64,000 nt of DNA, taken from Micromonospora vinacea (GTDB lineage Bacteria > Actinomycetota > Actinomycetes > Mycobacteriales > Micromonosporaceae). This document shows, in pieces, positions 25,668-36,129 of this stretch. The stretch is from the NCBI RefSeq assembly GCF_015751785.1, contig NZ_JADOTY010000001.1, positions 2,480,001-2,544,000 of the forward strand. The letters are read 5' to 3'. Every line of letters starts with the position of its first letter. The first letter of the stretch is position 1. The position numbers and the translations under genes were made by a program. The notes under the pieces are model-generated. The model ran no database searches. It worked only from the letters and a program-made list of their open reading frames with translations, and was not told where the DNA came from.

Positions 25668-26936
25668 TCAGCGCGGATCGGGTCGGCCGGGCACCTGTCG
25701 GGGCTTCCGGCCACCGCCGACGTCCAGCGACGCCCGGTCGGCGGCCGACGTGCCGGACGACCAGCCTTCCGCGTCGCGCACGCTGAGCCGGTGCCGGGTG
25801 ACGCCGGGAAAGAGCGTGTCCAGCCGTTCCCGGACCGCCTCGCCCCGCGCCGCGAGCACCGGCAACAGTCGTTCCGCCCCTACCGTCTCGGCCGTCGCCT
25901 GGTCCGCCGCGTCGGTCGCCGCCTCGGTGGCCGCCCGCAGCCGCTCGCCGATCCGCAGCGCGAACGCGTTGAGGAACGACTCGTCCCAGACCTTCGTCCG
26001 CCGCCCCGACCCCGGCCGCCGCTCGGCACGCCCCCGCAGCATCGCCGCCGTGGCCTGCACCAGCAGGGACGTGTAGAGCAACTCCACAGCCACCAGATCG
26101 GCCGGCCAGCCCAGCACCGTGGCGAAGCCGAGATCGTCGGACCAGACCGCCTCGCACCGGTTCGCCGCCGCCACCTCCTGCACCAGCAGCGCCTTCGCGC
26201 CCGCGTACGGGGTGTCGGTGCTCAGTCGTACCCCGCCGGGCAGGTCCCCGCGCTCCGACCCGGCGGCCAGCAGCGCCTCGTCGATGCTGTGCCGGGCGAT
26301 CAGCTCCTGGGCCTTCCCGGTCAGCGCCTCCGCCTCCGCCGGGAAGGTGGTCGACTCGGCCTTGGCCAGCAGCGCCCGTACCCGGTCCAGCATCGGCGAC
26401 CCGCTGCGAGCCGAGCCTGCCGTGCGGGGCAGCGCCGCGCCGCTCGTGCCCGGCGGTGGGCGCAGCACAGCGATCGGCGGCAGGCTCTCCACCAGCGCGA
26501 GAGTGTCCACGGCCGCGCGGAGCGCGTCGGCCCGGTCCAGGCCCTCCCGACTGGCCCAGCCGGCGAGCACGCTCCGGTCGGCACCAGTCTCGGTGGCCGC
26601 CAGATCGCGGAGCTGGTCGTCCCACCAGGCCGGGACCGGCTCGGTCTGATCGCGCCGCTGGGCGGCCATCGCGGCACGGACCAGCCGGGCCGCGCGGGCG
26701 TCGAGCCGCCGACTGGTGATCCGGTCCACGTCGACCGGCTGCCAACCGCGCGGCCAGAGTCGGCCCAGGCCGCGGACCAGGCGACGCAGCAGCGCGGCGT
26801 CCACCGCAGTGGTGCCGTCTGCGGCGCCGGTGCCGACCATCAGTTGGTCCAGCTGCCGTTCGGCCTGCCGTACGTCAGTGCCGCGCACCGCCGCGAGCGC
26901 GTTGGCGACGAGTTCGTCCGCGTCCGGCACGGGCAC
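25668..26936 (-). CDS. DUF2786 domain protein
   Basis: A 422-residue soluble protein. The centre holds the DUF2786 signature (about residues 180-220: DRVRALLAKAESTTFPAEAE, then LTGKAQELIARHSIDEALL). The following region (AVWSDDLGFATVLG, LLYTSLLVQATAAM) belongs to the usual C-terminal part of the family. No membrane segment or signal is seen. The function is not established. It is monocistronic and divergent from the DUF2243 gene. ATG start with AAGGAGGTGCCC upstream. Confidence 0.85.
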   Translation of the reverse strand: MPVPDADELVANALAAVRGTDVRQAERQLDQLMVGTGAADGTTAVDAALLRRLVRGLGRLWPRGWQPVDVDRITSRRLDARAARLVRAAMAAQRRDQTEPVPAWWDDQLRDLAATETGADRSVLAGWASREGLDRADALRAAVDTLALVESLPPIAVLRPPPGTSGAALPRTAGSARSGSPMLDRVRALLAKAESTTFPAEAEALTGKAQELIARHSIDEALLAAGSERGDLPGGVRLSTDTPYAGAKALLVQEVAAANRCEAVWSDDLGFATVLGWPADLVAVELLYTSLLVQATAAMLRGRAERRPGSGRRTKVWDESFLNAFALRIGERLRAATEAATDAADQATAETVGAERLLPVLAARGEAVRERLDTLFPGVTRHRLSVRDAEGWSSGTSAADRASLDVGGGRKPRQVPGRPDPR

Positions 26937-27116
26937 CTCCTTCTCGGGATCTGGCTGTCGCTGCCCCTCCAGGCTCCATGATCATGCCGTCAGTGGCCCG
27001 GAAGTCACGAAACGGGGATGTGACCGGCCCAGTGGGCCTTCCCGGCGCTGTGACCCGGCATGTTTCATGCGCTTCGGGGTATTTCCGACCTGATCCAACT
27101 GACTGCGAGGTGTGTG

Positions 27117-27599
27117 GTGGTCGATTCGAGCCTGCCGAGGGCACCTACCGCCGACGTCCGTTCCTCCACCCTCGTTGGCGTCCTGATCGGCATCGCGATC
27201 ATGGCCGCGGTCGACGAGATCGTCTTCCACCAGCTGCTCGCCTGGCACCACTTCTACGACCGCTCCACCCCCTCGGTGGCGTTGCTCTCGGACGGGCTGC
27301 TGCACGCCGCCGAGGTGACCGCCCTGGTCGGCGGGTTCTTCTGGTTCGCCGACCTGCGTCGACGGAGCGCCCTCTCGAGCCGGCTGGCCTGGGGCGGCTT
27401 CCTGCTCGGCGCCGGAGGATTCCAGCTCTTCGACGGTGTGGTCGACCACAAGGTGCTCCGGCTGCACCAGATCCGCTACGGCGTACACCTGCTGCCGTAC
27501 GACGTGCTGTGGATCGCGTCCGGCGCGGTGCTGCTGCTGGCGGGCGTCGTTGTCCTGTGGTGGGCCCGGTCCCGCCGGCCCGGCGCCGGCCCCCGATGA
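27117..27599 (+). CDS. DUF2243 membrane protein
   Basis: A protein of ~160 residues with four membrane helices (around LVGVLIGIAIMAAVDEIVFHQ, LLHAAEVTALVGGFFWFA, SRLAWGGFLLGAGGFQLFDG and VLWIASGAVLLLAGVVVLWW; two are cut short here). Conserved His and Asp residues sit near the helix ends (VDEIVFHQLLAWHH, DGVVDHKVL), as in the DUF2243 family. The GTG at 27117 lies 6 bases after GCGAGG; the adjacent GTG at 27114 is equally possible. Its stop overlaps the start of ctaG (ATGA), so it may act in cytochrome oxidase assembly or copper supply. The overlap is visible; the role is inference. Confidence 0.87.
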   Translation: MVDSSLPRAPTADVRSSTLVGVLIGIAIMAAVDEIVFHQLLAWHHFYDRSTPSVALLSDGLLHAAEVTALVGGFFWFADLRRRSALSSRLAWGGFLLGAGGFQLFDGVVDHKVLRLHQIRYGVHLLPYDVLWIASGAVLLLAGVVVLWWARSRRPGAGPR

Positions 27600-28465
27600 C
27601 GGTGGCCGGGCCGCTGGCGCACGCCGGGCACGGTGCGGCCGGCCCGGCCTGGTTCCCGCTCTTCCCGGTCGCGTTGCTGGCGGTCGGCTACGTGCTGGCC
27701 GCCGTCCGCGACCCACGGGGCTGGGACCACCGGCGCACCGCATCCTGGCTGGTCGGCTGCGCCCTGCTGGCGGTCGCCGTCGGGCCGCCGGCCCAACTCG
27801 CCGACGACCCGCGCGGGCACGTGGCGCAGCACCTGCTGCTCGGCATGCTGGCCCCGCTGGGGCTGGTGCTCGCCGCCCCGGTGACGCTGCTGCTGCGGGT
27901 CGCGCCGCCGCCGGTACGCCGGGCGGTCGGCCGGCTGCTGCGCGCCCGCCCGCTGCACCTGCTCGCCCACCCGGTCACCGCCGCGCTGCTGACCACCGGC
28001 GGGTTGGCGTTGGTGCTGCTCACCCCGCTGTACGCGGAGGCCGAACGGCAACCCGTCCTGCACCACGCCGTGCACCTGCACTACCTGGCCGCCGGGTACC
28101 TCTTCGCCTGGTCGTTGGCCGGGCCGGACCCGGCACCGCGCCGCCCGGGACTAGCGGTACGCACCGGTGCGCTCCTCGGCGCGGCGGCCGGCCACGCCGT
28201 GCTGGCCAAGTACCTGTACGCAAAGGCCGAAAGCCTCCCGCCCGGCCTCACCGACCGGGACCCGGAAGCGTTCCGCTCAGCCGCCCAACTCATGTACTAC
28301 GGCGGCGACCTGGCCGAGCTGCTCCTGGCGGCAGCCCTCTTCGCCACCTGGTACCACTCCCGCCGCCCCCGCCCGTCTCCGTCTCCGCCCCCGTCTCCGG
28401 CTCCGTCTCCGCTGATCAAGAAGTTTGCGTCACCGGAAGGCGATTCCTTGACGCAAACCTCTTGA
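27596..28465 (+). CDS. ctaG: Cytochrome c oxidase assembly protein, caa3 CtaG type
   Basis: A 289-residue multi-pass membrane protein of the caa3-type CtaG family, needed for copper insertion into heme-copper oxidase. About seven helices follow an N-terminal His-containing stretch (PLAHAGHG). Conserved His lie in DDPRGHVAQHLLLGM and LHHAVHLHYLAAGYLF. Translation is coupled to the DUF2243 gene by a 4-bp overlap. The C-terminus is odd: a Pro/Ser repeat (RPRPSPSPPPSPAPSP) precedes ~18 residues encoded entirely within a palindromic element that also supplies the stop codon. The native protein probably ended shortly after FATWYHSRRP. Confidence 0.9.
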   Translation: MTVAGPLAHAGHGAAGPAWFPLFPVALLAVGYVLAAVRDPRGWDHRRTASWLVGCALLAVAVGPPAQLADDPRGHVAQHLLLGMLAPLGLVLAAPVTLLLRVAPPPVRRAVGRLLRARPLHLLAHPVTAALLTTGGLALVLLTPLYAEAERQPVLHHAVHLHYLAAGYLFAWSLAGPDPAPRRPGLAVRTGALLGAAAGHAVLAKYLYAKAESLPPGLTDRDPEAFRSAAQLMYYGGDLAELLLAAALFATWYHSRRPRPSPSPPPSPAPSPLIKKFASPEGDSLTQTS

Positions 28466-28469
28466 TCAG
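28412..28469. repeat. Palindromic element carrying the stop codons of two convergent genes
   Basis: Twenty-one-base arms (28412-28432 and 28449-28469) pair with a single G-T-type mismatch; the loop is 16 bases. The arms read CTGATCAAGAAGTTTGCGTC and, reversed, its complement. The TGATCA in the right arm gives the ctaG stop (28463-28465) and, on the other strand, the stop of the convergent gene (28466-28468). It could act as a bidirectional terminator and looks like a dispersed element that inserted here. Confidence 0.85.
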
Positions 28470-28741
28470 CTCGAAGGTGGAGTGGACAGTGCGGCGGAGA
28501 GTTGGCGGAAGAACGAGCGGAGCTCGACCTCGCTGTGGTGCGTATCAGCCTGGTCGGTCAGCGGGCCCGGAAAGCGCAGCGCCTGATCCAGCGCCTCCCG
28601 CGTCTCGGCGCGGCCCCCCGGGTAGAGCCCGGCGGTGACCCCGTCGGCCACCCGAGTCACCACGGTGTCGTCGAGCACCCGGTCGAACTGAACCCCGTAG
28701 AGGATCCCGTTCACGTGGCCCTTCCAACTGTCCGTACCCAT
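28466..28741 (-). CDS. Small hypothetical protein downstream of the beta-oxidation operon
   Basis: 91 residues, soluble, no signal or membrane helix. It begins MGTDSWKGHVNGILYGVQFD and contains VVTRVADGVTAGLYPGGRAE and a helical C-terminal half. ATG at 28741 with AAGGGAG about 10 bases upstream; good third-position GC supports coding. It follows the CaiB/racemase gene by 73 bp and may be the last gene of that operon. The stop lies inside the palindromic element, immediately abutting the ctaG stop. No known family recognised. Confidence 0.7.
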   Translation of the reverse strand: MGTDSWKGHVNGILYGVQFDRVLDDTVVTRVADGVTAGLYPGGRAETREALDQALRFPGPLTDQADTHHSEVELRSFFRQLSAALSTPPSS

Positions 28742-28814
28742 GCTCGTCGACTCCCTTGGAAGATCTGGCTGCCGGGTGCTCCCGGTAGAACGGCTCGGCC
28801 GTCGATCGTCGAGA

Positions 28815-29936
28815 TCACTGCCAGTTGGCGAGGACCTCCTCGATCGCCACGGCGTCCCGCTCCGGGTCCGGTGCCGGTGCCGGGCGGTCGGCCGGCGTGC
28901 GGTCGAAGCGGGGTGCGGGGGCCGGCTGGATCTCGCCGCCCACCTCGACGAACGTGCCCCGGGCCGCGTTGTGCGGATGCCCATGCGCCTCGCTGGGGGC
29001 GAGCACCGGCGCGACGCAGGCGTCCAGGTCGGCGAAGACCGCCGTCCACTCGTCCCGGGTGCGCTCGGCGAACCGCTCGGTGAACCGGTGGCGCAGTTCG
29101 TCCCAACCGCTCGGGTCGTACTGGGCGGGCAGGTCCGGGTCGTCGGCGAGGTCGAGGCCGGTGAGGAGTACGGCGTAGAAGGCCGGTTCCATCGCGCCGA
29201 CCGCCATGAATCCACCGTCGGCGGTGGCGTACGTGTCGTAGAACGGCGCCCCACCGTCGAACATGTTGCGCCCGCGCGGGGCGGCCCACAGGCCGGTGCC
29301 GAGCAGCCCGTGCAGGAACGAGGTGAGCAGCGCCGAGCCGTCCACCATCGCCGCGTCGACCACCTGGCCGACGCCGGAGCGCTCCCGCTCCAGCAGCGCG
29401 GCCAGCACACCGACGGCGAGCAGCATGCCGCCGCCGCCGAAGTCACCGAGCAGGTTCATCGGCGCGTACGGGCGTTCGCCGGCCCGCCCCAGCGGCTCCA
29501 ACGCTCCGGCCACCGCGATGTAGTCGATGTCGTGCCCGGCCCGGGCTGCCAGCGGGCCGTCCTGACCCCAGCCGGTCATCCGCGCGTACACCAGTCGGGG
29601 GTTGCGGGCCTGGCACACGTCCGGCCCGAAGCCGAGCCGCTCGGCCACCCCGGGCCGGTACGCCTCGACCAGCACGTCCGCGCGTTCGGCGAGGCGCAGC
29701 AGGTCGGCCACCCCGGCCGGGGATTTCAGGTCCAGTGCGGTGACCCGCCGTCCGCGTTGCAACGGCCCGCTGGTGGGTGCGGCCAGCCGGCCCGCTCCCG
29801 GGGCGCCCGGCCGGTCCACCCGCACCACGTCCGCGCCCAGGTCGGCGAGCACCATGCAGCCGAACGGCGCCGGCGCGAGGCTGGCCAGCTCGACGACCCG
29901 TACCCCGGCCAGCGGCCCGCCGCGCGCCGCCGTCAC
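28815..29936 (-). CDS. CaiB/BaiF CoA-transferase family protein, alpha-methylacyl-CoA racemase-like
   Basis: A 373-residue class III CoA-transferase fold protein. The N-terminus [18 protein letters not shown], the [13 protein letters not shown] nucleotide-binding segment, GHDIDYIA and [14 protein letters not shown] match alpha-methylacyl-CoA racemases, where the His and Asp of the last two motifs are the acid/base pair. It would convert (2R)- to (2S)-methylacyl-CoA so that branched chains can enter beta-oxidation. The GTG start overlaps the stop of the upstream FadB-like gene (GTGA at 29933-29936). The frame continues open upstream, but that part is shadow. Confidence 0.88.
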   Translation of the reverse strand: MTAARGGPLAGVRVVELASLAPAPFGCMVLADLGADVVRVDRPGAPGAGRLAAPTSGPLQRGRRVTALDLKSPAGVADLLRLAERADVLVEAYRPGVAERLGFGPDVCQARNPRLVYARMTGWGQDGPLAARAGHDIDYIAVAGALEPLGRAGERPYAPMNLLGDFGGGGMLLAVGVLAALLERERSGVGQVVDAAMVDGSALLTSFLHGLLGTGLWAAPRGRNMFDGGAPFYDTYATADGGFMAVGAMEPAFYAVLLTGLDLADDPDLPAQYDPSGWDELRHRFTERFAERTRDEWTAVFADLDACVAPVLAPSEAHGHPHNAARGTFVEVGGEIQPAPAPRFDRTPADRPAPAPDPERDAVAIEEVLANWQ

Positions 29937-32098
29937 GCGACGTCCGCCGGCTGGGCGGGGCGGTCGGCCGAGGCGGCGAGCCGGTCGACCAGGTCGGTGG
30001 GGGGTGTGAACCGGTCGCCATAGCGGTCGGCCAGTTCGGTGGCACGGGCCGCGAAGCCGGCCGGGCCGCCCGCGTACTGCCGGACGTAGCGGATCACCCC
30101 TCCCGTCCAGGCGGGGAAGCCGATGCCGAAGATCGAGCCGATGTTGGCGTCGGTCTCGGTGCGCAGCACCCCCTCGTCGAGGCAGCGCAGCGCGTCCAGC
30201 GCCTCGGCGAAGAGCATCCGCTCCTGGAGGTCGGTGAACGGCACCGCCCGACCCGCGTCGGTGGTCAGGTCGGCGAGACCGGACCACAGCCGGCCCCGGG
30301 TGCCGTCGTCGTAGGAGTAGAAGCCGCGCCCGGCGGCACGCCCCGGCCGGTCGTACGCGTCGACCAGCTCGTCCACCAGGCGGTGCGCCGGCAGGGGCCG
30401 GAACTCGTCGCTGGCCGCCTCGAACTGGCGGCGGATCCGCTGGATCAGCGTGAGACTGACCTCGTCGGCCAACGCCAGCGGCCCGGTCGGGTAGCCGGCC
30501 TGAAGAGCGGCCTGCTCCACCGACGCGGCGGGGACACCCTCGGCGACCATGCCGACCGCCTCGTCGATGAACTGGCCGATCACCCGGCTGGTGAAGAAGC
30601 CCCGGCCGTCGTTGACCACGATCGGGGTCTTGCCGATCCGCCGACCCAGGTCGAAGGCCCGAGCCAGTGCCACGTCCCCGGTCCGCTCACCCACCACGAT
30701 CTCCAGCAACGGCATCCGGTCCACCGGGGAGAAGAAGTGCATGCCGATGAAGTCCGCCGGCCGGTCCACCCCGGTGGCCAGGGCGGTGATCGGCAGGGTG
30801 GAGGTGTTGGAGGCGAGCAACGCGTCGGGCGCCAGCACGGGCAGCACCTCGGCGAAGACCTGCTGCTTCAGCGCCGGGTCCTCGAAGACCGCCTCGATGA
30901 CCGCGTCGCAGCCGGCGAGGGCGTCCACCTGGTCGGTGGTGGTGATCCGGCCCAGCACGGCGCGGGCGTCCGCCTCGGTGGCGCGGCCCTTGCGTACCTT
31001 GCGGGCCAGCAACCGTTCGACGTGCTCCCGGGCCCGGCCGGCGGCCTCCGGCGTGACGTCCTTGACCACGACGTCCAACCCGGCGCTGGCGCAGGCGTAC
31101 GCGATGCCCGCGCCCATCATGCCGGCCCCGAGCACCGCCACCCGGCGTGCCGGTGGGGCCTCCACATCGGCAGGTCGGGCCGCGCCACCGTTGACGGCCT
31201 TCAGGTCGAAGAAGAACGCGCCGATCATGTTCTTGGCGACCTGCCCGGTGAGCAGGCCGATCAGGTGCCGGGTCTCCACTGTCAGGGCGGTCTCCAGGTC
31301 GACCTGTGCGCCCTCGACGGCGGCGGCCAGGATCGCCTCGGGCGCGGGCAGCCGGGCACCCTTGAGCTGTTTGCGCAGCGTCGCCGGGAAGGCGGGCAGC
31401 TGCGCGGCCAGCGAGCGGCTGGCCGGGGTGCCGCCCGGCATCCGATAGTCCGGCCGGTCCCACGGCTGTGCCGGGTGCGGGTTCGCCGCGATCCAGGCGC
31501 GGGCGTGTTCCAGCAGCTCCGTCGGCGTGGCGACCACCTCGTCGACCAGCCCGGCGGACAGGGCGTCGGCCGGGCGCATCCGCCGGCCGGTGAGCAGCAC
31601 CGTGGTCAGCGCGCCGGCCAGGCCGAGCATCCGTACGGTCCGGGTGACACCGCCCGCCCCGGGCAGCAGACCCAGGGTCACCTCGGGCAGCCCCAGCCGG
31701 CTGTCGGGCGCGTCCAGCGCGATCCGGTGGTGGCAGGCGAGCGCGATCTCCAGGCCACCGCCGAGCGCGGAGCCGTTGACCGCGGCGACCACCGGCCGAC
31801 CCAGGGTCTCCAGCCGGCGCAGGTCCCGTTTGATGGTGCCGAGCAGGTCGGCCAGCGCGGGCGCGTCGTCCCGGGTGGCCCGGATCATCTCGGGCAGGTC
31901 GCCGCCGGCGAAGAACGTCGACTTCGCGCTGGTCACGATGACTCCGGCGAGATCCGGCTCGGCCTCCAGCCGGTCCAGTGCCGCGCTCATCGAGGCGGCG
32001 TACGCCCGGTTCATGGTGTTTGCGGACTGGGTGGGGTCGTCCAGGGTGAGCGTGACGATGCCGTCGGCGCCGCGGTCGTACCGGATGGTGTTGGTCAT
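29933..32098 (-). CDS. fadB: Bifunctional enoyl-CoA hydratase / 3-hydroxyacyl-CoA dehydrogenase
   Basis: A 721-residue fusion for the second and third steps of beta-oxidation. The N-terminal crotonase domain (about 1-190) keeps both catalytic Glu residues ([10 protein letters not shown] and LGLPEVTLG). From about residue 315 an NAD-binding Rossmann domain begins with [19 protein letters not shown], followed by the His-containing GMHFFSPVD motif and two C-terminal dehydrogenase domains. It lies 14 bp after the thiolase gene and overlaps the racemase gene by 4 bp. The trifunctional-type complex would form with the adjacent thiolase. ATG start with GGAGGACG upstream. Confidence 0.95.
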   Translation of the reverse strand: MTNTIRYDRGADGIVTLTLDDPTQSANTMNRAYAASMSAALDRLEAEPDLAGVIVTSAKSTFFAGGDLPEMIRATRDDAPALADLLGTIKRDLRRLETLGRPVVAAVNGSALGGGLEIALACHHRIALDAPDSRLGLPEVTLGLLPGAGGVTRTVRMLGLAGALTTVLLTGRRMRPADALSAGLVDEVVATPTELLEHARAWIAANPHPAQPWDRPDYRMPGGTPASRSLAAQLPAFPATLRKQLKGARLPAPEAILAAAVEGAQVDLETALTVETRHLIGLLTGQVAKNMIGAFFFDLKAVNGGAARPADVEAPPARRVAVLGAGMMGAGIAYACASAGLDVVVKDVTPEAAGRAREHVERLLARKVRKGRATEADARAVLGRITTTDQVDALAGCDAVIEAVFEDPALKQQVFAEVLPVLAPDALLASNTSTLPITALATGVDRPADFIGMHFFSPVDRMPLLEIVVGERTGDVALARAFDLGRRIGKTPIVVNDGRGFFTSRVIGQFIDEAVGMVAEGVPAASVEQAALQAGYPTGPLALADEVSLTLIQRIRRQFEAASDEFRPLPAHRLVDELVDAYDRPGRAAGRGFYSYDDGTRGRLWSGLADLTTDAGRAVPFTDLQERMLFAEALDALRCLDEGVLRTETDANIGSIFGIGFPAWTGGVIRYVRQYAGGPAGFAARATELADRYGDRFTPPTDLVDRLAASADRPAQPADVA

Positions 32099-32112
32099 TG
32101 TCGTCCTCCGGG

Positions 32113-33316
<1,204 letters not shown>

Positions 33317-33327
<11 letters not shown>

Positions 33328-34483
33328 GGGCGATCAACTCCTTCATGATCTCGTTGGTGCCGCCGTAGATCTTCTGGACGCGGGCGTCGGCGTACATCCG
33401 GGCGATCGGGTACTCCGTCGTGTAGCCGTAGCCGCCGAAGAGCTGAAGGCACCTGTCGACGACCTCGCACTGCCCGTCGGTGAGCCACGACTTCGCCATC
33501 GCCGCGGTGGACACGTCCAGGTCGCCACGCGTGTGCCGGACGATGCAGTCGTCCAGGAAGACCCGGCTGACCCGGGCGCGGGTGGCGCACTCCGCGAGCA
33601 CCATCCGGGTGTTCTGGTGACCCATCAGGGTCTTGCCGAAGGCGGTGCGCTCCTTGGCGTACGCGACGGTCAGTGCCACCGCCCGTTCCATGGCCGCGAC
33701 CGCGCCGACGCCGATGACCAGCCGTTCCTGCGGGAGTTGCTGCATGAGCTGGATGAAGCCCAGCCCCTCGGCGCCGCCGAGCAGGTTCGCCGCCGGCACC
33801 CGGAACTCGTCGAAGAACAACTCAGCGGTGTCGTTGGCGTGCAGCCCGATCTTGGACAGCAGTCGACCCCGGCGGAAGCCCTCCGGGTCGCCACCCACCT
33901 CGCAGACCAGCAGCGAGACGCCGGCCGCCCGCTGCTCGGGGTCCGTCTTCACGGCCACGATGACCAGGTCGGCCAGCCCGCCGTTGGTGATGAACGTCTT
34001 CGCGCCGGTGACCAGGTAGTCGTCACCGTCACGGACCGCCCGGGTCCGCATCGCCTGAAGATCCGAACCACCGTCCGGCTCGGTCATCGCGATCGCACCG
34101 ACCAGCTCGCCGCTGCACAGGCCGGGCAGCCAGCGCCGCTTCTGCTCCTCGCTGCCGTACGCCACCAGGTAACCGGTGACGATGCCACTGTGGACGGCCA
34201 GGCCGAGGCTGCTCTCCCCGGCGTACGCCTGCTCGTGCAGCAGCACCGCCTCGTGGGTGAATCCGCCGCCCCCACCGCCGTACTCCTCCGGGACCGACAG
34301 GCCGAGCAACCCCAGCTCACCGGCGCGCCGGTAGTGCTCGCGGTCCGGATGGCCCTGCGTCAGCAGGCGCTCGGCGTGCGGCAACACCTCCTTGGTGAAG
34401 AAGGTGCGGGCCAGCTCGGCCAGGTCGTCGTGCTCCGGCTCGCGCCAGGGTGAGGGGGAGCCGTCAGGCGGGGGGGTCGGCAT
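33317..34483 (-). CDS. Acyl-CoA dehydrogenase, long/branched-chain type
   Basis: FAD enzyme for the first step of beta-oxidation. The usual signatures are present: [12 protein letters not shown] (FAD/substrate loop), TFITNGG and [11 protein letters not shown]. At the C-terminus it has [14 protein letters not shown] rather than the YEGT of medium-chain enzymes. The catalytic Glu is instead expected at Glu253 in the [10 protein letters not shown] helix, as in long-chain and isovaleryl-CoA dehydrogenases. This fits a branched or long-chain substrate and the racemase in the same operon. The ATG at 34483 has GAGGG 9 bases upstream; an ATG two codons earlier exists. It heads the operon. Confidence 0.93.
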
Positions 34484-34685
34484 GTGCATCACCCTCGCGC
34501 GCTGTTGGCAGCATGTCAATAAGTCGTGATCAGCTCCCGCGCCCCGGTGGCCGGGCGCACGTCGGGGGCTCGGGAACCGCAGCCCGGGACCGCCGGGCCT
34601 GGCCCGGTGCGCCAGCACGAGATCGTGCGGCCCTGGCCCGGGCATCGTCGATCAGGGAGCTGTGGTGCGCGTGGCCGTGTACGCG

Positions 34686-34734
34686 GAGATCTTGGACAGT
34701 TTCCGTTACGAGCTAACGAAAAGTGCGAGATCTC
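34686..34734. repeat. Imperfect inverted repeat in the TetR/acyl-CoA dehydrogenase intergenic region
   Basis: The outer arms GAGATCT (34686-34692) and AGATCTC (34728-34734) and the inner arms TTTCCGTTA (34700-34708) and TAACGAAA (34714-34721) pair around CGAGC. It may be a dispersed intergenic element, or the inner part may be an operator for the divergent TetR regulator. Confidence 0.5.
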
Positions 34735-34872
34735 GCGCCGTTGTGAGGCGTGCGCCGTCCTCGGCGCGGGGCTGTGTCGGCGGATCAATCGTGCACGGGG
34801 CGCTCTACTCCGAGGGGTCCAACCTGCGACACCTCGGCCGACACGTGGTTCGGCGTCGCCGGGGCGGGCGGT

Positions 34873-34932
34873 GATCACTTGATGCTGAGTAGCTCAGAGG
34901 CAGCTCTGACGACTGCTGAGCATCAAGTGATC
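34873..34932. repeat. Hairpin element upstream of the TetR gene
   Basis: A perfect 14-bp outer stem GATCACTTGATGCT (34873-34886) pairs with AGCATCAAGTGATC (34919-34932). An inner stem TCAGAG/CTCTGA (34894-34909) closes on the loop GCAG. The element ends 49 bp before the TetR start. Its form resembles the other palindromes of this window. Confidence 0.75.
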
Positions 34933-34981
34933 AAGGTGAGGAGCGGCGGTTGGTCGGTGAGCTGTCGATAGGGTCGGGCAG

Positions 34982-35644
34982 GTGACTGTCGAAACGGCTC
35001 CGCGCCGCCGCCGTTTGGAGCCGGACGCCCGGCGTGGGCAGATCCTGGCCTGCGCGGTCCGGCTGTTCGGTGAGCGCCCGTACGCGGATGTGTCGACCAC
35101 CGACGTCGCCCGCGAGGCAGGCGTCGCTCGCGGCCTGGTCAACCACTACTTCGGGGCGAAGAAGGACCTCTACCTGGAGGTCGTCCGGGTCATGGTGACC
35201 ATCCCCGAGGTTGCCCTGGAGCGTCTGCCCAAGGGTGATCTCCGAACCCGGATCGACGCCAGTGTCACCTGGTTCCTCGACGTGGTGTCCCGGCACAGCA
35301 CCTCGTGGCTGGCGGCGGTCACCGCTCGGGGGATGGGCGGCGACGCCGACGTGGAACGGGTGCTGGCCGAGGCCGAGGAGGTCGCGGCGGACCGGATGCT
35401 GGTCGCCGTCGGGCTGGCCGGCGAGGCGGAGCACCGCGAGGAGTTGCGCGGGATGGTCCGGGCGTACGGCGGGCTGGCCACGTCGACCGCCCGCGAGTGG
35501 CTCCAGCGTGGCGCGCTGACCCGCGCCCAGGTGCACCTGCTGCTCACCACGACCCTGCTGACCATCGTCGAACAGGTCATCCCGCAGGTCCTCGCAAGGG
35601 GCGAACCGGCCCCGCCAGCGCCTGCGCGATCGAATCGCCATTGA
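34982..35644 (+). CDS. TetR family transcriptional regulator
   Basis: A 220-residue repressor-type protein. The N-terminal TetR HTH lies at about residues 15-62 (RRGQILACAVRLFGERPYAD, VSTTDVAREAGVARGLVNHY). The helical ligand-binding domain follows (ITSWFLD-like centre WFLDVVSRHSTSWLAAV). The GTG start has only a weak ribosome site (GGGTCGGGCAG). It is divergent from the acyl-CoA dehydrogenase operon, so it most likely controls that operon with an acyl-CoA as inducer (inference by family and position). Confidence 0.92.
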   Translation: MTVETAPRRRRLEPDARRGQILACAVRLFGERPYADVSTTDVAREAGVARGLVNHYFGAKKDLYLEVVRVMVTIPEVALERLPKGDLRTRIDASVTWFLDVVSRHSTSWLAAVTARGMGGDADVERVLAEAEEVAADRMLVAVGLAGEAEHREELRGMVRAYGGLATSTAREWLQRGALTRAQVHLLLTTTLLTIVEQVIPQVLARGEPAPPAPARSNRH

Positions 35645-35666
35645 CGGAACCCATGTTCTGCCGTGG

Positions 35667-35698
35667 CCGCACCAGCGCAGGGCTTCAGGCTGGTGCGG
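35667..35698. terminator. Terminator between convergent TetR and membrane-protein genes
   Basis: Perfect 10-bp arms CCGCACCAGC (35667-35676) and GCTGGTGCGG (35689-35698). The right arm lies in the last codons of the minus-strand gene. Confidence 0.7.
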
Positions 35699-36074
35699 CG
35701 GCGGGGGACGCTTCGCGGAGGTGGAGGACGATGGCGATGGTCAGGATGACGATGGCGATCGGGTCGAACACCAGCGAGATGAGGTTCATGTCGGCCCGCA
35801 TGCCGACGTCGACGACGGTCAGGGCGAGAAACACCGACTTGGTGATGATGGCGGTCGCCGCCGCTGGCACTCTGGCCGGCAGGTGGAAGGCTCCCCAGAT
35901 GACGGCCGCGCCAAGGGCTGCCTGCAGCACACCTCGGTGCTGGAGCAGCGCAGTGGTCATGCGGTCGGGGTCGGCCAATCCATAGCTGCTGGTCAGCAGT
36001 TGCGGCCAGAACAGGGCAAGTGCGGGCGTCGCGGTGATCACGCCGACGATGGTGAGGATGACGCGCATCTTCAT
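35685..36074 (-). CDS. Small four-helix membrane protein
   Basis: 129 residues with four predicted membrane helices (about residues 5-25, 47-66, 70-92 and 98-120) and almost no loops: VILTIVGVITATPALALFWP, TALLQHRGVLQAALGAAVIW, and LVFDPIAIVILTIAIVLHL. No family assigned. ATG start with AGGAGAG upstream. It is divergent from a MarR regulator across 79 bp that carries two near-identical palindromes, so it is the likely target of that regulator. Confidence 0.85.
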   Translation of the reverse strand: MKMRVILTIVGVITATPALALFWPQLLTSSYGLADPDRMTTALLQHRGVLQAALGAAVIWGAFHLPARVPAAATAIITKSVFLALTVVDVGMRADMNLISLVFDPIAIVILTIAIVLHLREASPAAAPA

Positions 36075-36098
36075 TCGACTCTCCTAGTGAGGTCGGCT

Positions 36099-36129
36099 CG
36101 CTGATCGTCAGCGTAGCTGATAATCAGCT
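36099..36129. promoter_or_regulatory. Tandem palindromic operators between the membrane-protein gene and marR
   Basis: CGCTGATCGTCAGCG (36099-36113) and AGCTGATAATCAGCT (36115-36129) share perfect GCTGA/TCAGC arms with 3-base centres. They are spaced 16 bp centre to centre, about one and a half helical turns. They fit a MarR dimer binding twice in the divergent promoter. Confidence 0.75.

Larger units (their letters stand above)
34484..34981. other. Divergent intergenic region with two hairpin elements
   Basis: Nearly 500 bp between the acyl-CoA dehydrogenase start and the TetR gene start. Open frames on both strands here have no family resemblance and no good ribosome site. The region contains the promoter(s) of both units and two inverted-repeat elements, listed separately. 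Confidence 0.6.

Noticed and set aside
28363..28411. CTCCGTCTCCG repeats at the end of ctaG as a possible CRISPR or VNTR
   Set aside because: The units are short, irregular and in frame as Pro/Ser codons; no spacer pattern as in CRISPR. At most a local slippage tract.
34526..34882. Open frames of about 120 codons on both strands in the TetR/acyl-CoA dehydrogenase gap
   Set aside because: No ribosome site, no conserved-looking domain, and they run through the hairpin elements.
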